A stretch of 64,000 bases of DNA. It comes from Sphingomonas arenae. GTDB lineage: Bacteria; Pseudomonadota; Alphaproteobacteria; Sphingomonadales; Sphingomonadaceae. The notes beneath the pieces are model-generated. The model searched no databases. It was not told where the DNA came from and saw nothing but the letters and a program-made list of their open reading frames with translations. Shown piece by piece: positions 55,809 through 64,000 of the stretch. The DNA is taken from assembly GCF_016924655.1 (NCBI RefSeq), contig NZ_JAFFJU010000002.1, forward strand, positions 62,001 through 126,000, read 5' to 3'. Both the position numbers and the translations under genes were made by a program. Position 1 is the stretch's first letter, and each line of letters begins with the position of its first letter.

Positions 55809-56660
55809 GTGGATCGCACGCCCCTCCCCCGACCCTTTATAGCGGCTTCGCGGTCGGATCTGCCGGTGCTGCTGTCCGTTCCGCATTCGGGCCGCGAATA
55901 TCCCGCCTGGCTGCTCGCCCAGGCCCGTGGCGGTCTGCGCACGCTGGAGCCGCTCGAGGATCCGCTGATTGATCGGCTCGCCTGGCGAGCCAAGGGTTTG
56001 GGTCTCGGTGCAGTGATCGCCCAGGCGCCACGCGCGGCGATCGACTGTAATCGCTCCCCGCAGGAACTGGACCCGGGCATCATTGCCATGCCGCCGGATG
56101 GTGATCCCGGTCCGCGCGCCCGCGGTGGGCTCGGCCTGGTGCCCGGACGGACGCCGCGCGACGGCGAGCTGTGGCGGCGCAAGGTCTCCCGCGACGAGCT
56201 GGAGCGCCGGCTGGACGAGGCCTACCGCCCCTACCACCGCGCTCTTGCGGAGGAGCTCGCCAGACTCCGGCAGCAGCACGGCGCCGCCCTGCTGCTCGAC
56301 TGCCACTCCATGCCTCCCCGTGGCCAGCCCCTCCCCCGGATCGTGCTCGGCGACCGGCATGGGCGCAGTTGCGGTCGGTGGCTCGGGGAACTGGCCCGCC
56401 TCACCTGCGAGCAGGCCGGCTTCAGCACCGCCTTCAACGACCCTTACGCCGGCGGATGGATCGTGGAACAGCATGGCCGTCCCGACGAGGGAATCCATGC
56501 CCTGCAGATCGAGCTGGACCGAAGCCTTTATCTCGACGCCGGCTTGCGCAAACCCGGGCCCGGCTTCGACGCGGCTGCCCGATTGCTGGCCACCCTTGCG
56601 CGGACCCTCGGTCAGGCGCTGCTGGACACCTGCCACCCGACCGCGATCGCGGCCGAATAA
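55809..56660 (+). CDS. N-formylglutamate amidohydrolase family protein
   Basis: A 283-residue cytoplasmic hydrolase. Family blocks are in order: LLSVPHSGREYP (20-31), DPLIDRLAW, APRAAIDCNR, LLLDCHSMP, FNDPYAGGWI and the end region ALQIELDRSLYLD. Histidines in PHSG and DCHS are likely metal ligands. The HutG-type enzyme splits N-formylglutamate in histidine breakdown, but no hut gene is nearby, so the substrate could be another N-acyl amino acid. GTG 55809 is preceded by GCAGGA. Adjacent to cpdR on the other strand. Confidence 0.88.
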   Translation: MDRTPLPRPFIAASRSDLPVLLSVPHSGREYPAWLLAQARGGLRTLEPLEDPLIDRLAWRAKGLGLGAVIAQAPRAAIDCNRSPQELDPGIIAMPPDGDPGPRARGGLGLVPGRTPRDGELWRRKVSRDELERRLDEAYRPYHRALAEELARLRQQHGAALLLDCHSMPPRGQPLPRIVLGDRHGRSCGRWLGELARLTCEQAGFSTAFNDPYAGGWIVEQHGRPDEGIHALQIELDRSLYLDAGLRKPGPGFDAAARLLATLARTLGQALLDTCHPTAIAAE

Positions 56661-56663
56661 AAA

Positions 56664-56696
56664 TCGGCCACCCCGTCGCGAAGACGGGATGGCCGA
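56664..56696 (-). terminator. Intrinsic terminator after the SapC gene
   Basis: TCGGCCACCCCGTC pairs with GACGGGATGGCCGA (13 of 14 base pairs). In the minus direction it is followed by TTTTTATT, the proper order for terminating the SapC-family gene that ends at 56846. It may also serve the plus-strand hydrolase, which stops three bases before it, although no T-tract follows on that strand. Confidence 0.8.
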
Positions 56697-56845
56697 GGTT
56701 CAGGGAGGAACGCACCCGGTGGGATGCGCTGGCCGACCACCGCGAAGGGGGCACGCAGCCGCCGGCACGACACTAAAGTGGGAAGCGCGCCAAGGCTCCG
56801 CAAGGCTTTCGCCTCAACGACTTGACGCGCCCTGCAAACGCTCCG

Positions 56846-57646
56846 TCAGGCCTGCGCGGCCGCCGGCTGGCCGAGCTGCGGACCGGCGAGCGGACCCTTT
56901 CCCTGCTGCACCTGCCGGCCGAAGATCTCGCGGATCTGCGCCAGGCTGAACAGGTGGGCGAAGATCAGGACCAGCATGCCGTTCTGGTTCATCTTGCGCA
57001 GTTCGTCGCCGCGCATGTCGCGCAGCTTCTCTTCGTCGACCATCTGGAAGCCGCGATAGACGAACGGCTGCTCGCCGCCTTCCGGCTGGATGGCGACCTC
57101 GCCCTCCATCAGCAGCCCGCTCTTGGTCAGTTCCTGCATGAACAGGCCCGTGCGCTGGCCGGCCTGCTCGAACTGCTCGCAGAACTGGAGAACGGCGTTG
57201 GTGGCCTCGCTCGGCTGCCCGTCGTTGAACAGCGCCTCGCCTTCCTCGAACTCGCCAACCGCGCCCGAGGTCGGGTCGAAACACAGCGATAGCTCGTCCG
57301 TGTCGGGCCGCAGCCGGGCCAGCATGAACGGGTAACGGCGCAGGTACGCCGGGATGTAGACGTTCGGCTCCGTGATTTTGCCGTCCTCGCCGATGAAGGT
57401 GTTCACACCCTCGTTGAGGCCCATCAGCGCCAGCGGAACCGGCTCATTGCCGGAGGAGAAGATGATCGGATAATGACGCTGCGCCAGCGCGAACTCGTCA
57501 ATGGTCAGCGGCACTGCATGGACATGCCCGAGCTCCGGAATGTGGGTCAGTCGGCGCACCCGCGCATTGCCGTGCTGCTGGGAATTGAGCGGCTCAAGCT
57601 GCTTATACAACAAGGGCAAGCCGCTATTCGGCGCTGCAGTCGCCAT
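56846..57646 (-). CDS. SapC family protein
   Basis: A 266-residue soluble protein. The family pattern is visible as VPLTIDEFALAQRHYPIIFS (near 45-65), LMGLNEGVNTFI, VYIPAYLRRYPF and the ALFNDGQPSE block in the middle. SapC proteins were first described with S-layer genes of Campylobacter. In sphingomonads and Caulobacter they accompany TonB receptors and halogenase-like genes of sugar loci. Biochemical function is unknown. The ATG at 57646 follows GGAGAG. Here the gene is alone, about 27 kb from the halogenase cluster. Confidence 0.88.
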   Translation of the reverse strand: MATAAPNSGLPLLYKQLEPLNSQQHGNARVRRLTHIPELGHVHAVPLTIDEFALAQRHYPIIFSSGNEPVPLALMGLNEGVNTFIGEDGKITEPNVYIPAYLRRYPFMLARLRPDTDELSLCFDPTSGAVGEFEEGEALFNDGQPSEATNAVLQFCEQFEQAGQRTGLFMQELTKSGLLMEGEVAIQPEGGEQPFVYRGFQMVDEEKLRDMRGDELRKMNQNGMLVLIFAHLFSLAQIREIFGRQVQQGKGPLAGPQLGQPAAAQA

Positions 57647-57819
57647 TCGTTCGTCTCTCCTGGGTGGGGTCGGCGGTGGCCGCGGCCGGCCGCCGGGCCT
57701 CCGGTTGCCCCGCGGGCTCTATGCGGGCCCGTTCGCTCTGGCAAGTCTTGGAGCGGAGGTTCATGACGCGTTAAAGCCGGGCCGACCAGACGGCAGGACA
57801 ATCGAGGGCGCCTGTTCCA

Positions 57820-58245
57820 TTGTTGTTTTCCTCCCTGACCTTCCTGCCGACGGTTCTTGCCCTGCTGGGCATCGATCAGCCGCGCCTCGGCATCACGCGG
57901 GTCGTGGTGCAGGAACAGGTCACCATTCGGGTGCCGGTGGTCCGCGCCCGGCCCACCATCCCGGTGCGCTGGGTGGAAAAGAAAGGTCCGCGCTGCATCG
58001 CCTCGGACGCGGTGCTGGCGGCAACGCTGGCGGAAGGTCGCAGCATCGACTTCCACCTGCGGGATCGCCGCCGCATCCGCGCCAAGATGGACGGTGACTG
58101 CCCGGCGCTCGACTTCTACCGCGGCTTCTATCTCCAGCCCGACGACGACCGCATCTGCGCCGGCCGTGACGAGATCCGCTCGCGGATCGGCGGTTCCTGC
58201 CAGATCGAACGCTTCCGGCTGATGGTGCCGCGCCGGCCCAAGTAG
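57820..58245 (+). CDS. Conserved hypothetical exported protein
   Basis: About 141 residues. A hydrophobic N-terminus (LLFSSLTFLPTVLALLGI) acts as signal or anchor, followed by a basic, Arg-rich periplasmic domain. Cysteines in GPRCIA, DGDCPAL, RICAG and GSCQIERF could form two disulfides. DFYRGFYLQPDDDRICAGRD resembles a conserved stretch in short sphingomonad proteins of unknown role. The start is uncertain: TTG 57820 or 57823 are the only early candidates, with a weak GAGGG upstream. No recognised function. Confidence 0.6.
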   Translation: MLFSSLTFLPTVLALLGIDQPRLGITRVVVQEQVTIRVPVVRARPTIPVRWVEKKGPRCIASDAVLAATLAEGRSIDFHLRDRRRIRAKMDGDCPALDFYRGFYLQPDDDRICAGRDEIRSRIGGSCQIERFRLMVPRRPK

Positions 58246-58335
58246 CCGATTCCTTGACTTTGCCGGTATGCTGAAGCAGGGCGCGAAGCGCCTGCGGACT
58301 CGACGCGCCGGCCCCTCTTTTCCGGACTGGACAGA

Positions 58336-59679
58336 ATGAGTTTCGCCGACCTCGGCTTATCCGACGAATTGCTGCGCGCCATCGGCGACAGCGGCTACGA
58401 CACGCCCACCCCGATCCAGAAGGGCGCGATCCCGTCCGTCCTGATGGGCAAGGACCTCATCGGCATCGCGCAGACCGGCACCGGCAAGACCGCGGCCTTT
58501 GTGCTGCCGATGATCGACATCCTCGGCCACGGCCGCAGCCGGGCGCGCATGCCGCGCTCGCTGATCCTGGAGCCGACCCGCGAACTCGCCGCCCAGGTGG
58601 CCGAGAATTTCGAGAAGTACGGCAAGTACCACAAGCTCTCCATGGCCCTGCTGATCGGCGGCGTGCAGATGGGCGATCAGGTCAAGGCGCTGGAAAAGGG
58701 CGTGGACGTCCTGATCGCCACCCCGGGCCGGCTGATGGACCTGTTCAGCCGCGGCAAGATCATGCTCAACGACTGCAACCTGCTCGTCATCGACGAGGCG
58801 GACCGCATGCTCGACATGGGCTTCATCCCCGACATCGAGGAGATCGCCTCGCGGCTCCCGAAGCAGCGGCAGACCCTGCTCTTCTCCGCGACCATGCCGC
58901 CGCCCATCCAGAAGCTCGCGGCCAAGTTCCTGACCGACCCCAAGACGATCGAGGTCGCCCGCCCGGCCACCGCCAACACGAACATCGAACAGCGGCTGAT
59001 CCAGACCCGCGCCGACAAGAAGCGCGAAGTGCTGCGCGACGTCCTCCGCCACGAGGAGGTCAAGAACGCGATCATCTTCTGCAACCGCAAGACAACCGTT
59101 CGGGAGCTCGCGACCAGCCTCAAGCGCTCCGGGTTCGCGGTCGGCCAGATCCACGGCGACATGGAGCAGCCTGCCCGCATCGCCGAGTTCGATCGCTTCA
59201 AGAACGACGAGATCAACATCCTCGTCGCCTCCGACGTCGCTGCTCGCGGACTCGACGTGAAGGGCGTCAGCCACGTCGTGAACTTCGACGTTCCCTGGCA
59301 GCCCGACGACTACGTCCACCGCATCGGCCGCACGGGCCGCGCCGGCGCAAAGGGTATCGCCATCACCATCGCCACTCGCGAGGACGGCGAAGCGGTCGCT
59401 CAGATCGAGAAGCTCACGGGCATGAAAATCCCGCGCGCGGGTCAGGCCGACGCCGAGGAACCGGCCGTGGCGGACGAAAAGCCCCGGAAGGCTCCGCGTT
59501 CGACAAAACCGGCTCGCGAGAAGCCGGTTCGCGAGGAAAAGAAGCGCATTCCGGAACAAAAGCGTGAAAAAGACGCCCCAAAAGACGCGCAAGTTGTCGC
59601 TCAACGTGACTCTGAGCCCGCCGACGAAGGCGGCTGGAACGGTCCGCTGCCGGGCTTCCTGACGGTCAGCCTCAGCTAA
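58336..59679 (+). CDS. DEAD-box RNA helicase (RhlE-like)
   Basis: A 447-residue ATP-dependent RNA helicase. Motifs in order: Q motif TPTPIQ (23-28), Walker A AQTGTGKT (45-52), PTRELA, TPGR, D153EAD156, SAT, then ARGLD and HRIGRTGR in the second RecA domain. The last 80 residues are a Lys/Glu/Pro-rich tail (KPRKAPRSTKPAREK) that probably binds RNA. It is likely involved in ribosome assembly or RNA decay at low temperature. Starts at ATG 58336 with no strong ribosome site. Single gene, common in this group of bacteria. Confidence 0.93.
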   Translation: MSFADLGLSDELLRAIGDSGYDTPTPIQKGAIPSVLMGKDLIGIAQTGTGKTAAFVLPMIDILGHGRSRARMPRSLILEPTRELAAQVAENFEKYGKYHKLSMALLIGGVQMGDQVKALEKGVDVLIATPGRLMDLFSRGKIMLNDCNLLVIDEADRMLDMGFIPDIEEIASRLPKQRQTLLFSATMPPPIQKLAAKFLTDPKTIEVARPATANTNIEQRLIQTRADKKREVLRDVLRHEEVKNAIIFCNRKTTVRELATSLKRSGFAVGQIHGDMEQPARIAEFDRFKNDEINILVASDVAARGLDVKGVSHVVNFDVPWQPDDYVHRIGRTGRAGAKGIAITIATREDGEAVAQIEKLTGMKIPRAGQADAEEPAVADEKPRKAPRSTKPAREKPVREEKKRIPEQKREKDAPKDAQVVAQRDSEPADEGGWNGPLPGFLTVSLS

Positions 59680-59727
59680 ACCCTCCTGCACGGTGAACCG
59701 CCGCCGTTCTGGCGCGTCTCACCTGTC

Positions 59728-60984
59728 ATGGCGGCGAAAAACGGCATCTTTCCCACCTTCTTCCTGTCGGGGTTCGAATGTTCGACCTTCGACTGGAAGG
59801 ACCGGGGCCGCCGCGACATGGCGGCGGAACTGCGCCACTACGCCCACGCAGATGAAGACTATGCCATGCTCCCCTCGCTCGGCATCGCCGTCGCCCGCGA
59901 AGGCATCCCCTGGCCCCTCGTCGACAAGGGGAATGGCGAGTTCGATTTCTCCTGTATTCAGCCATTTCTGGCGGCGCAGCGGCGTCACGGCGTGCTGCCG
60001 ATCTGGGATCTGTGCCACTACGGCTATCCCGATGGGCTCGACCCCTATTCGGACGCCTTCCCGAAGCGCTTCGCGGCCTACGCCAGAGCCGCCGCACGCC
60101 ACGTAGCGGAGCACGCCCACCATGGCCCGCTCTGCTTCACGCCGATCAATGAACCGACCTTCTGGGGCTACATGGGCGGCGAATGGGGCTGGTGCGCCCC
60201 GTTCGGCAAAACGGCCGACGCCCGTCGCCGCTTCACCCTCGCCCTGGCCCGCGCTGACATTGCCGCAGTGCAAGCCATTCGCGAGGACTTCCCTGAAGCC
60301 CGTATGGTGCACATCGACCCCCTGATCTGGGTGGTCCCACCCCGCGACCGCCCCGACCTTGCAGAGGAAGCGCACCGAGAGGCGTATGAGGACGCCTACA
60401 TCGCCTGGGATGTCATCTCCGGGCTCAAGAACCCCGAACTCGGCGGCAGCCCGGAGGTCATCGATATCCTCGGCTTCAACAACTACAGCTTCGGCCAGAT
60501 GGAATATGGCGGGGGCGGCAAGCCAAACACGCCGCTCGAGTCGGGCGACCCCCGCATCCGCCCCGTTTGCGACCTGCTGGAGGAGGCCTGGGCGAAGTAC
60601 CGGCGCCCCTGCATCATCGCGGAAACGTCAGGGCTGCATGGTGGCCGCCCAGATTGGCTCCGAGACATGATGTGCGAGGCGCTGGCCGCAGTGAACCGCG
60701 GGGTGGACCTCCACGGGATATGCCTCTTCCCTGCCGTCGACATGACCGACTGGCACACGGGCGAGTGGCTCCACATGGGCATCGCGGATGTGGAGGAGCT
60801 TTCCACCGGCGCCCTGATGCGGAGGCCCTTTCCGCCCTATGTGGAAGAGCTCCATCGCTGGCAGCGGCGTCTCAACCGCATCGAGACGGCCGACGAGAAC
60901 CCCTATGATTCCCCCGTCGACCTCCAGGACATCATCAACGCGGCTCGCGACCTCCAGCTGCAGCCGGACCCCGACTGGCACTGA
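59728..60984 (+). CDS. GH-A clan glycoside hydrolase (family 1-like beta-glucosidase)
   Basis: A 418-residue cytoplasmic (no signal) TIM-barrel protein. The acid/base motif PINEPTF lies near residue 147, as in GH1 (TxNEP). WDLCHYGYPDGL recalls the GH1 W-D/HYD-PQ-L region. The nucleophile region reads IIAETSGLHG, so the GH1 ENG is changed to ETSG. FNNYSFGQMEYG in between fits the NYY motif of the family. It is therefore a divergent member, often annotated as beta-glucosidase in sphingomonads. Substrate unknown. It ends three bases from the convergent GNAT gene stop. Confidence 0.75.
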   Translation: MAAKNGIFPTFFLSGFECSTFDWKDRGRRDMAAELRHYAHADEDYAMLPSLGIAVAREGIPWPLVDKGNGEFDFSCIQPFLAAQRRHGVLPIWDLCHYGYPDGLDPYSDAFPKRFAAYARAAARHVAEHAHHGPLCFTPINEPTFWGYMGGEWGWCAPFGKTADARRRFTLALARADIAAVQAIREDFPEARMVHIDPLIWVVPPRDRPDLAEEAHREAYEDAYIAWDVISGLKNPELGGSPEVIDILGFNNYSFGQMEYGGGGKPNTPLESGDPRIRPVCDLLEEAWAKYRRPCIIAETSGLHGGRPDWLRDMMCEALAAVNRGVDLHGICLFPAVDMTDWHTGEWLHMGIADVEELSTGALMRRPFPPYVEELHRWQRRLNRIETADENPYDSPVDLQDIINAARDLQLQPDPDWH

Positions 60985-60987
60985 TCG

Positions 60988-61494
60988 CTAGGCGGCCGCG
61001 CCGTCCTTGCGCCTGCACATGATGTATTGAGGCATTCCGAAGGAAGTGACCGCCTTGCGATCGATGATGAAGCCGAACCGCTCGTAGAAGTGGATCGCTC
61101 GCCTATTGTGCCGCACCACATTAAGCCACATCGGCTTGTCCGTATCCAACCAATCCATTCCGGCACGCATGAGGTCGGCCGCAACGCCCCTTCCGTGGAA
61201 GTCCGGATCGACCATCAGCCAGTCGAGTTCGCGGCTGTCTGGCGAGTGCACGGTGGCAATCACGTATCCTGCGAGCCGATCCTCGATGAAGGCGGCGGCG
61301 AGCATCTGGTGCGCGTTGTCGCAGGCTCCGAAAGCCGTGGCGGCACTGAGCCGCACCACATGGTCGATCCCCTCCAGCTGACGGGGTGTCAGGTTGTCCG
61401 CAAGGAAGGTCGAAGCCGTGGCGCGCCGCGTCAGTTCGGAAATGTCGTTCTCAGTGAGGCGTTGACGGGCAGCCCGGTCGGTCAGCAACGCCAT
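60988..61494 (-). CDS. GNAT-family N-acetyltransferase
   Basis: A 168-residue acyltransferase. The acetyl-CoA pyrophosphate loop is in DPDFHGRGVAADLM (R/Q-x-x-G-x-A motif region), preceded by the strand RELDWLMV and followed by LNVVRHNRRAIHFYERFGF, the C-terminal GNAT block. The acceptor is unknown. Its ATG shares one base with the tgt stop (TGATG), so it is co-translated with tgt on the minus strand. The longer frame to 62121 lies inside tgt and is rejected. Confidence 0.85.
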   Translation of the reverse strand: MALLTDRAARQRLTENDISELTRRATASTFLADNLTPRQLEGIDHVVRLSAATAFGACDNAHQMLAAAFIEDRLAGYVIATVHSPDSRELDWLMVDPDFHGRGVAADLMRAGMDWLDTDKPMWLNVVRHNRRAIHFYERFGFIIDRKAVTSFGMPQYIMCRRKDGAAA

Positions 61495-62621
61495 CAAGGC
61501 CGTCCCCGGTAGCGCGAGAGAAAGGTCCGCGAATGACTTTCCAGCCGACCTTCGGCGATCGCGTCCCGAAGTCCCTGCATCACGCGCTGGTAGAACCACA
61601 GGTTGTGCTCCGTCATCAACATGGCGCCAAGGATCTCGCCCGAGCGGACAAGGTGATGGACATAGGCGCGGCTCCAGCCTGAGCAGGTCGGGCATGGACA
61701 TCCGGGCTCGAGCGGTTCCTGGTCTTCGGCGAACCTCGCGTTGCGGATGTTGATTGGTCCATCCGCTGTGAATGCCTGCCCGGTGCGCCCTGACCGAGTG
61801 GGCAGCACGCAGTCGAACATGTCGATGCCCCGCCGGACCGCTTCGACCAGGTCGTCCGGCTTGCCTACGCCCATCAGGTAGCGCGGCTTGTCGGCCGGGA
61901 GCTGGTCGGGCGCGAAGTCGAGGCAGGCGAGCATCGCCTTCTGCCCTTCTCCGACCGCCAGCCCGCCGACGGCATACCCATCGAAGCCGATGTCGATCAG
62001 CCCGTCCGCGGACGCCTTGCGCAGCCCTTCGTCGAGCGCGCCCTGCTGGATGCCGAACAGCGCCGCCCGCTCCGCATGCTCGCCACCCCGGTCGAACTCC
62101 TCTCGCGACCGTCGCGCCCACCGGATCGAGCGCTCCATCGCCGCCTGCTGCTGCTCGCGGGGGGAGGTCGTCGGCACCAGCTGGTCGAACTGCATCACGA
62201 TGTCCGAGCCGAGCAGCCGCTGGATCTCGACCGAGCGTTCGGGCGAAAGCATGTGCCGCGCGCCGTCGAGGTGGCTCTTGAAGGCGACCCCTTCCTCCGT
62301 GACCTTGGTCAAGTCGGACAGGCTCATGACCTGGTAGCCGCCGCTATCGGTCAGGATCGGCCGCTCCCACCCCATGAAGCGATGCAGGCCGCCCAGCCGC
62401 GCGACCCGCTCGGCACCCGGCCTCAGCATCAGGTGATAGGTGTTGCCCAGGATGATGTCGGCCCCGGCGGCGCGCACGTCAGCTGGCTTGACGGCCTTCA
62501 CGGTTGCCGCGGTCCCGACCGGCATGAATGCCGGCGTACGGATCTCTCCGCGCGCCATGCGGATCACGCCGGTGCGCGCCTTGCCGTCGGTGGCGGTGAT
62601 GGTGAAGTCGAAGCGGCTCAT
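61494..62621 (-). CDS. tgt: tRNA-guanine transglycosylase
   Basis: A 375-residue enzyme exchanging guanine 34 for preQ1 in queuosine tRNAs. Active-site residues lie in [12 protein letters not shown] (nucleophile region), GGLAVGE, and [13 protein letters not shown] with the second catalytic Asp in MFDCVLPTR. The zinc site is [16 protein letters not shown]. Full length and in-family from the ATG at 62621. First gene of a two-gene unit with the GNAT protein, divergent from a TSUP permease. No queA or que genes are in the window. Confidence 0.95.
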   Translation of the reverse strand: MSRFDFTITATDGKARTGVIRMARGEIRTPAFMPVGTAATVKAVKPADVRAAGADIILGNTYHLMLRPGAERVARLGGLHRFMGWERPILTDSGGYQVMSLSDLTKVTEEGVAFKSHLDGARHMLSPERSVEIQRLLGSDIVMQFDQLVPTTSPREQQQAAMERSIRWARRSREEFDRGGEHAERAALFGIQQGALDEGLRKASADGLIDIGFDGYAVGGLAVGEGQKAMLACLDFAPDQLPADKPRYLMGVGKPDDLVEAVRRGIDMFDCVLPTRSGRTGQAFTADGPINIRNARFAEDQEPLEPGCPCPTCSGWSRAYVHHLVRSGEILGAMLMTEHNLWFYQRVMQGLRDAIAEGRLESHSRTFLSRYRGRP

Positions 62622-62670
62622 GAAGCCGGGCTCCTAGCCGTCTCCGCTCACCGCCGCTACATCCGCGGCG

Positions 62671-63426
62671 ATGATCGAGACCTGGGTCTATCCCACCCTG
62701 ACCGCAGTTGCCGTCCTCACCGGCTTCATCGATGCCATCGCAGGCGGCGGCGGACTGATCATGATGCCCGCGCTGCTGTTCACGGGCATCCCGCCGTTAC
62801 AGGCGCTCGCCACCAACAAGCTCCAATCGATGTTCGGCACCATGATGGCGATGATCAACTATGGCCGCTCCGGCCTGATCGAGTGGCGCCGCAACCTGCC
62901 GAGCATGCTCCTCGTCTTCGCTGGCGCCGCTGCCGGCTGCCTGGTCGTCCAGAGCATCGAGGCACGCTGGCTCAACCTCATCATCCCGGTCCTGCTGATG
63001 GCCGTCGCCCTCTACGTGCTCGTCAGCCCGCGAATGACGGACGAGGATGCGCACCATCGCGTCACCAGCCGTGGCTACGCGCCGATCGGGGGGACCATCG
63101 GCTTCTATGACGGCTTCTTCGGACCCGGCACGGGCACCTTCTTCACCACCAGCCTCGTCGCCCTGCGCGGCTATGGCCTGACCAAGGCCACCGCCCTCAC
63201 CAAGCTCCTCAACTGGACCAGCAACATCGCCTCCGTCGCGCTGTTCGCTTGGGGCGGACACATGCTGTGGCTGCTGGGCCTGTGCATGGCGGCGGGCGCG
63301 ATGCTGGGCGGGTGGCTCGGCTCCCACACGGCCATGAAGTTCGGCGCCCGCCTGATCCGTCCCTTGCTCGTGGCTATCAGCCTGGCCATGACCGCTCGCC
63401 TGCTGTGGGGCTATTTCGCAGCCTAG
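62671..63426 (+). CDS. TSUP-family permease (TauE/SafE-like)
   Basis: A 251-residue inner-membrane protein with about eight short spans. It shows the two repeated family blocks: AGFIDAIAGGGGLI-like GFIDAIAGGGGLIMMPAL near the start, and GFYDGFFGPGTGTF in the middle, plus NKLQ and TKLLNW after them. The family exports or imports small sulfur-containing or carboxylate anions. The substrate cannot be told. The ATG at 62671 is 49 bases from the divergent tgt start. No sulfur genes nearby. Confidence 0.88.
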   Translation: MIETWVYPTLTAVAVLTGFIDAIAGGGGLIMMPALLFTGIPPLQALATNKLQSMFGTMMAMINYGRSGLIEWRRNLPSMLLVFAGAAAGCLVVQSIEARWLNLIIPVLLMAVALYVLVSPRMTDEDAHHRVTSRGYAPIGGTIGFYDGFFGPGTGTFFTTSLVALRGYGLTKATALTKLLNWTSNIASVALFAWGGHMLWLLGLCMAAGAMLGGWLGSHTAMKFGARLIRPLLVAISLAMTARLLWGYFAA

Positions 63427-63466
63427 AGGGTTGCGCCCGCTGGCTCGCCTGTCCACAAGCCGCGGC

Positions 63467-64000
63467 ATGCAGCCAGACAAGCAGATGGCCTTCATCGTCG
63501 GCGCCCCGCGCTGCGGCACCACCACCCTGTCGAGCCTGCTTCGGCAGCACCCCGAGGTCTGCTTCTCCGCCGTGAAGGAGCCGCATTTCTTTCCACGCTT
63601 CGACCTGGACGCGATGAGCGACGAGGAACTGCGCAGCCTGGTGCGGCGCGACTATCTCGACCGCTTCTTTGCCGCCTGCGGTCCCGATCAGAAGGTCCTG
63701 GCGGAGGGCTCCGTCTCCTACCTCTACGCGCCCGAGGCGATGCGTGGCGTTCTCCGCCTGTGGCCCGACGCCAGGTTCATCATCGCCCTGCGTGACCCGC
63801 TGTCGATGATTCCGTCGCTCCATGCGCGCCTGCTGATGACCGGCGACGAGACGATCACGGATTTCGCCAAGGCCTGGGCGATGGTGCCCGAGCGCGCCGC
63901 CGGCCGAGCCATCCCGCGCAGCGCCGCCGACCCGCGCTGGCTCCGCTACGACGAGGCGGGCCGCTTCGGCACTCACGTCCAGCGCTTCTTCGACGTGGTC
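63467..64000 (+). CDS. Sulfotransferase family protein, 3' truncated by the window edge
   Basis: 178 codons are visible and the frame is open at the right edge. The PAPS 5'-phosphosulfate loop is present near the N-terminus (FIVGAPRCGTTTLSSLL). The 3'-phosphate binding motif follows as FIIALRDPLSMIPSLHARL, with the usual Arg and Ser. VKEPHFFP after the first helix is typical of heparan-type bacterial sulfotransferases. It should transfer sulfate from PAPS to a carbohydrate or lipid. The ATG at 63467 begins just before the fold. Confidence 0.85.
   Translation, partial: MQPDKQMAFIVGAPRCGTTTLSSLLRQHPEVCFSAVKEPHFFPRFDLDAMSDEELRSLVRRDYLDRFFAACGPDQKVLAEGSVSYLYAPEAMRGVLRLWPDARFIIALRDPLSMIPSLHARLLMTGDETITDFAKAWAMVPERAAGRAIPRSAADPRWLRYDEAGRFGTHVQRFFDVV

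Overview
The window looks like chromosome of a high-GC alphaproteobacterium, most probably a sphingomonad. The grounds are the many TonB-dependent receptors, flavin-dependent halogenase-like genes next to a sugar receptor, a DUF6445 protein, a SapC-family protein, CpdR, and a Caulobacter-type Weimberg xylose pathway.

Layout. 1-1910: the end of an M1 aminopeptidase, probably fused to an ABC permease. 2034-11016: a surface-glycan block (membrane glycosyltransferase, GT2 glycosyltransferase, a nucleotide-sugar epimerase with a Cys4 insert, UDP-xylose synthase, GtrA flippase) followed by a 1210-residue secreted RTX/cadherin-like protein. 11074-15957: arsenate reductase, then a four-gene iron-uptake operon (PepSY membrane protein, small membrane protein, siderophore-type TonB receptor, hypothetical) behind a Fur-like palindrome.

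16126-47535 is a large xylan/xylose utilisation locus. It holds a GH10 xylanase-DUF6491-GH43 operon, a DUF6445 protein, a 1119-residue TonB receptor, four overlapping halogenase-like genes ending in a GH9 gene, a GH3 gene, a LacI regulator, an MFS sugar porter and xylonate dehydratase. The opposite strand carries xylX-xylA-xylB-xylC followed by an overlapping SGNH acetylesterase, and a second GH3 gene. Palindromic LacI-type operators built on a TAGCGCTA core, or a one-base variant of it, precede most of the transcription units. The implied flow is: outer-membrane import of xylo-oligosaccharides, periplasmic deacetylation and hydrolysis, xylose import, then xylose to xylonolactone, xylonate, 2-keto-3-deoxyxylonate, alpha-ketoglutarate semialdehyde and alpha-ketoglutarate.

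47697-52834: a second RTX-type protein with a duplicated unrecognised module, a divergent winged-helix/TPR regulator and a further TonB receptor. 53339-55230 is a distinct AT-richer insertion of 1841 bp, bounded by a perfect 51-bp direct repeat of the 3' part of a tRNA-Val(GAC) gene. It carries no integrase and only a coupled two-gene operon (a helical protein and a three-span membrane protein). This is the best candidate in the window for an undescribed system.

55330-64000 is mostly housekeeping: cpdR, N-formylglutamate amidohydrolase, SapC protein, a hypothetical exported protein, DEAD-box helicase, a GH-A clan glycosidase, GNAT acetyltransferase, tgt, a TSUP permease and the start of a sulfotransferase.
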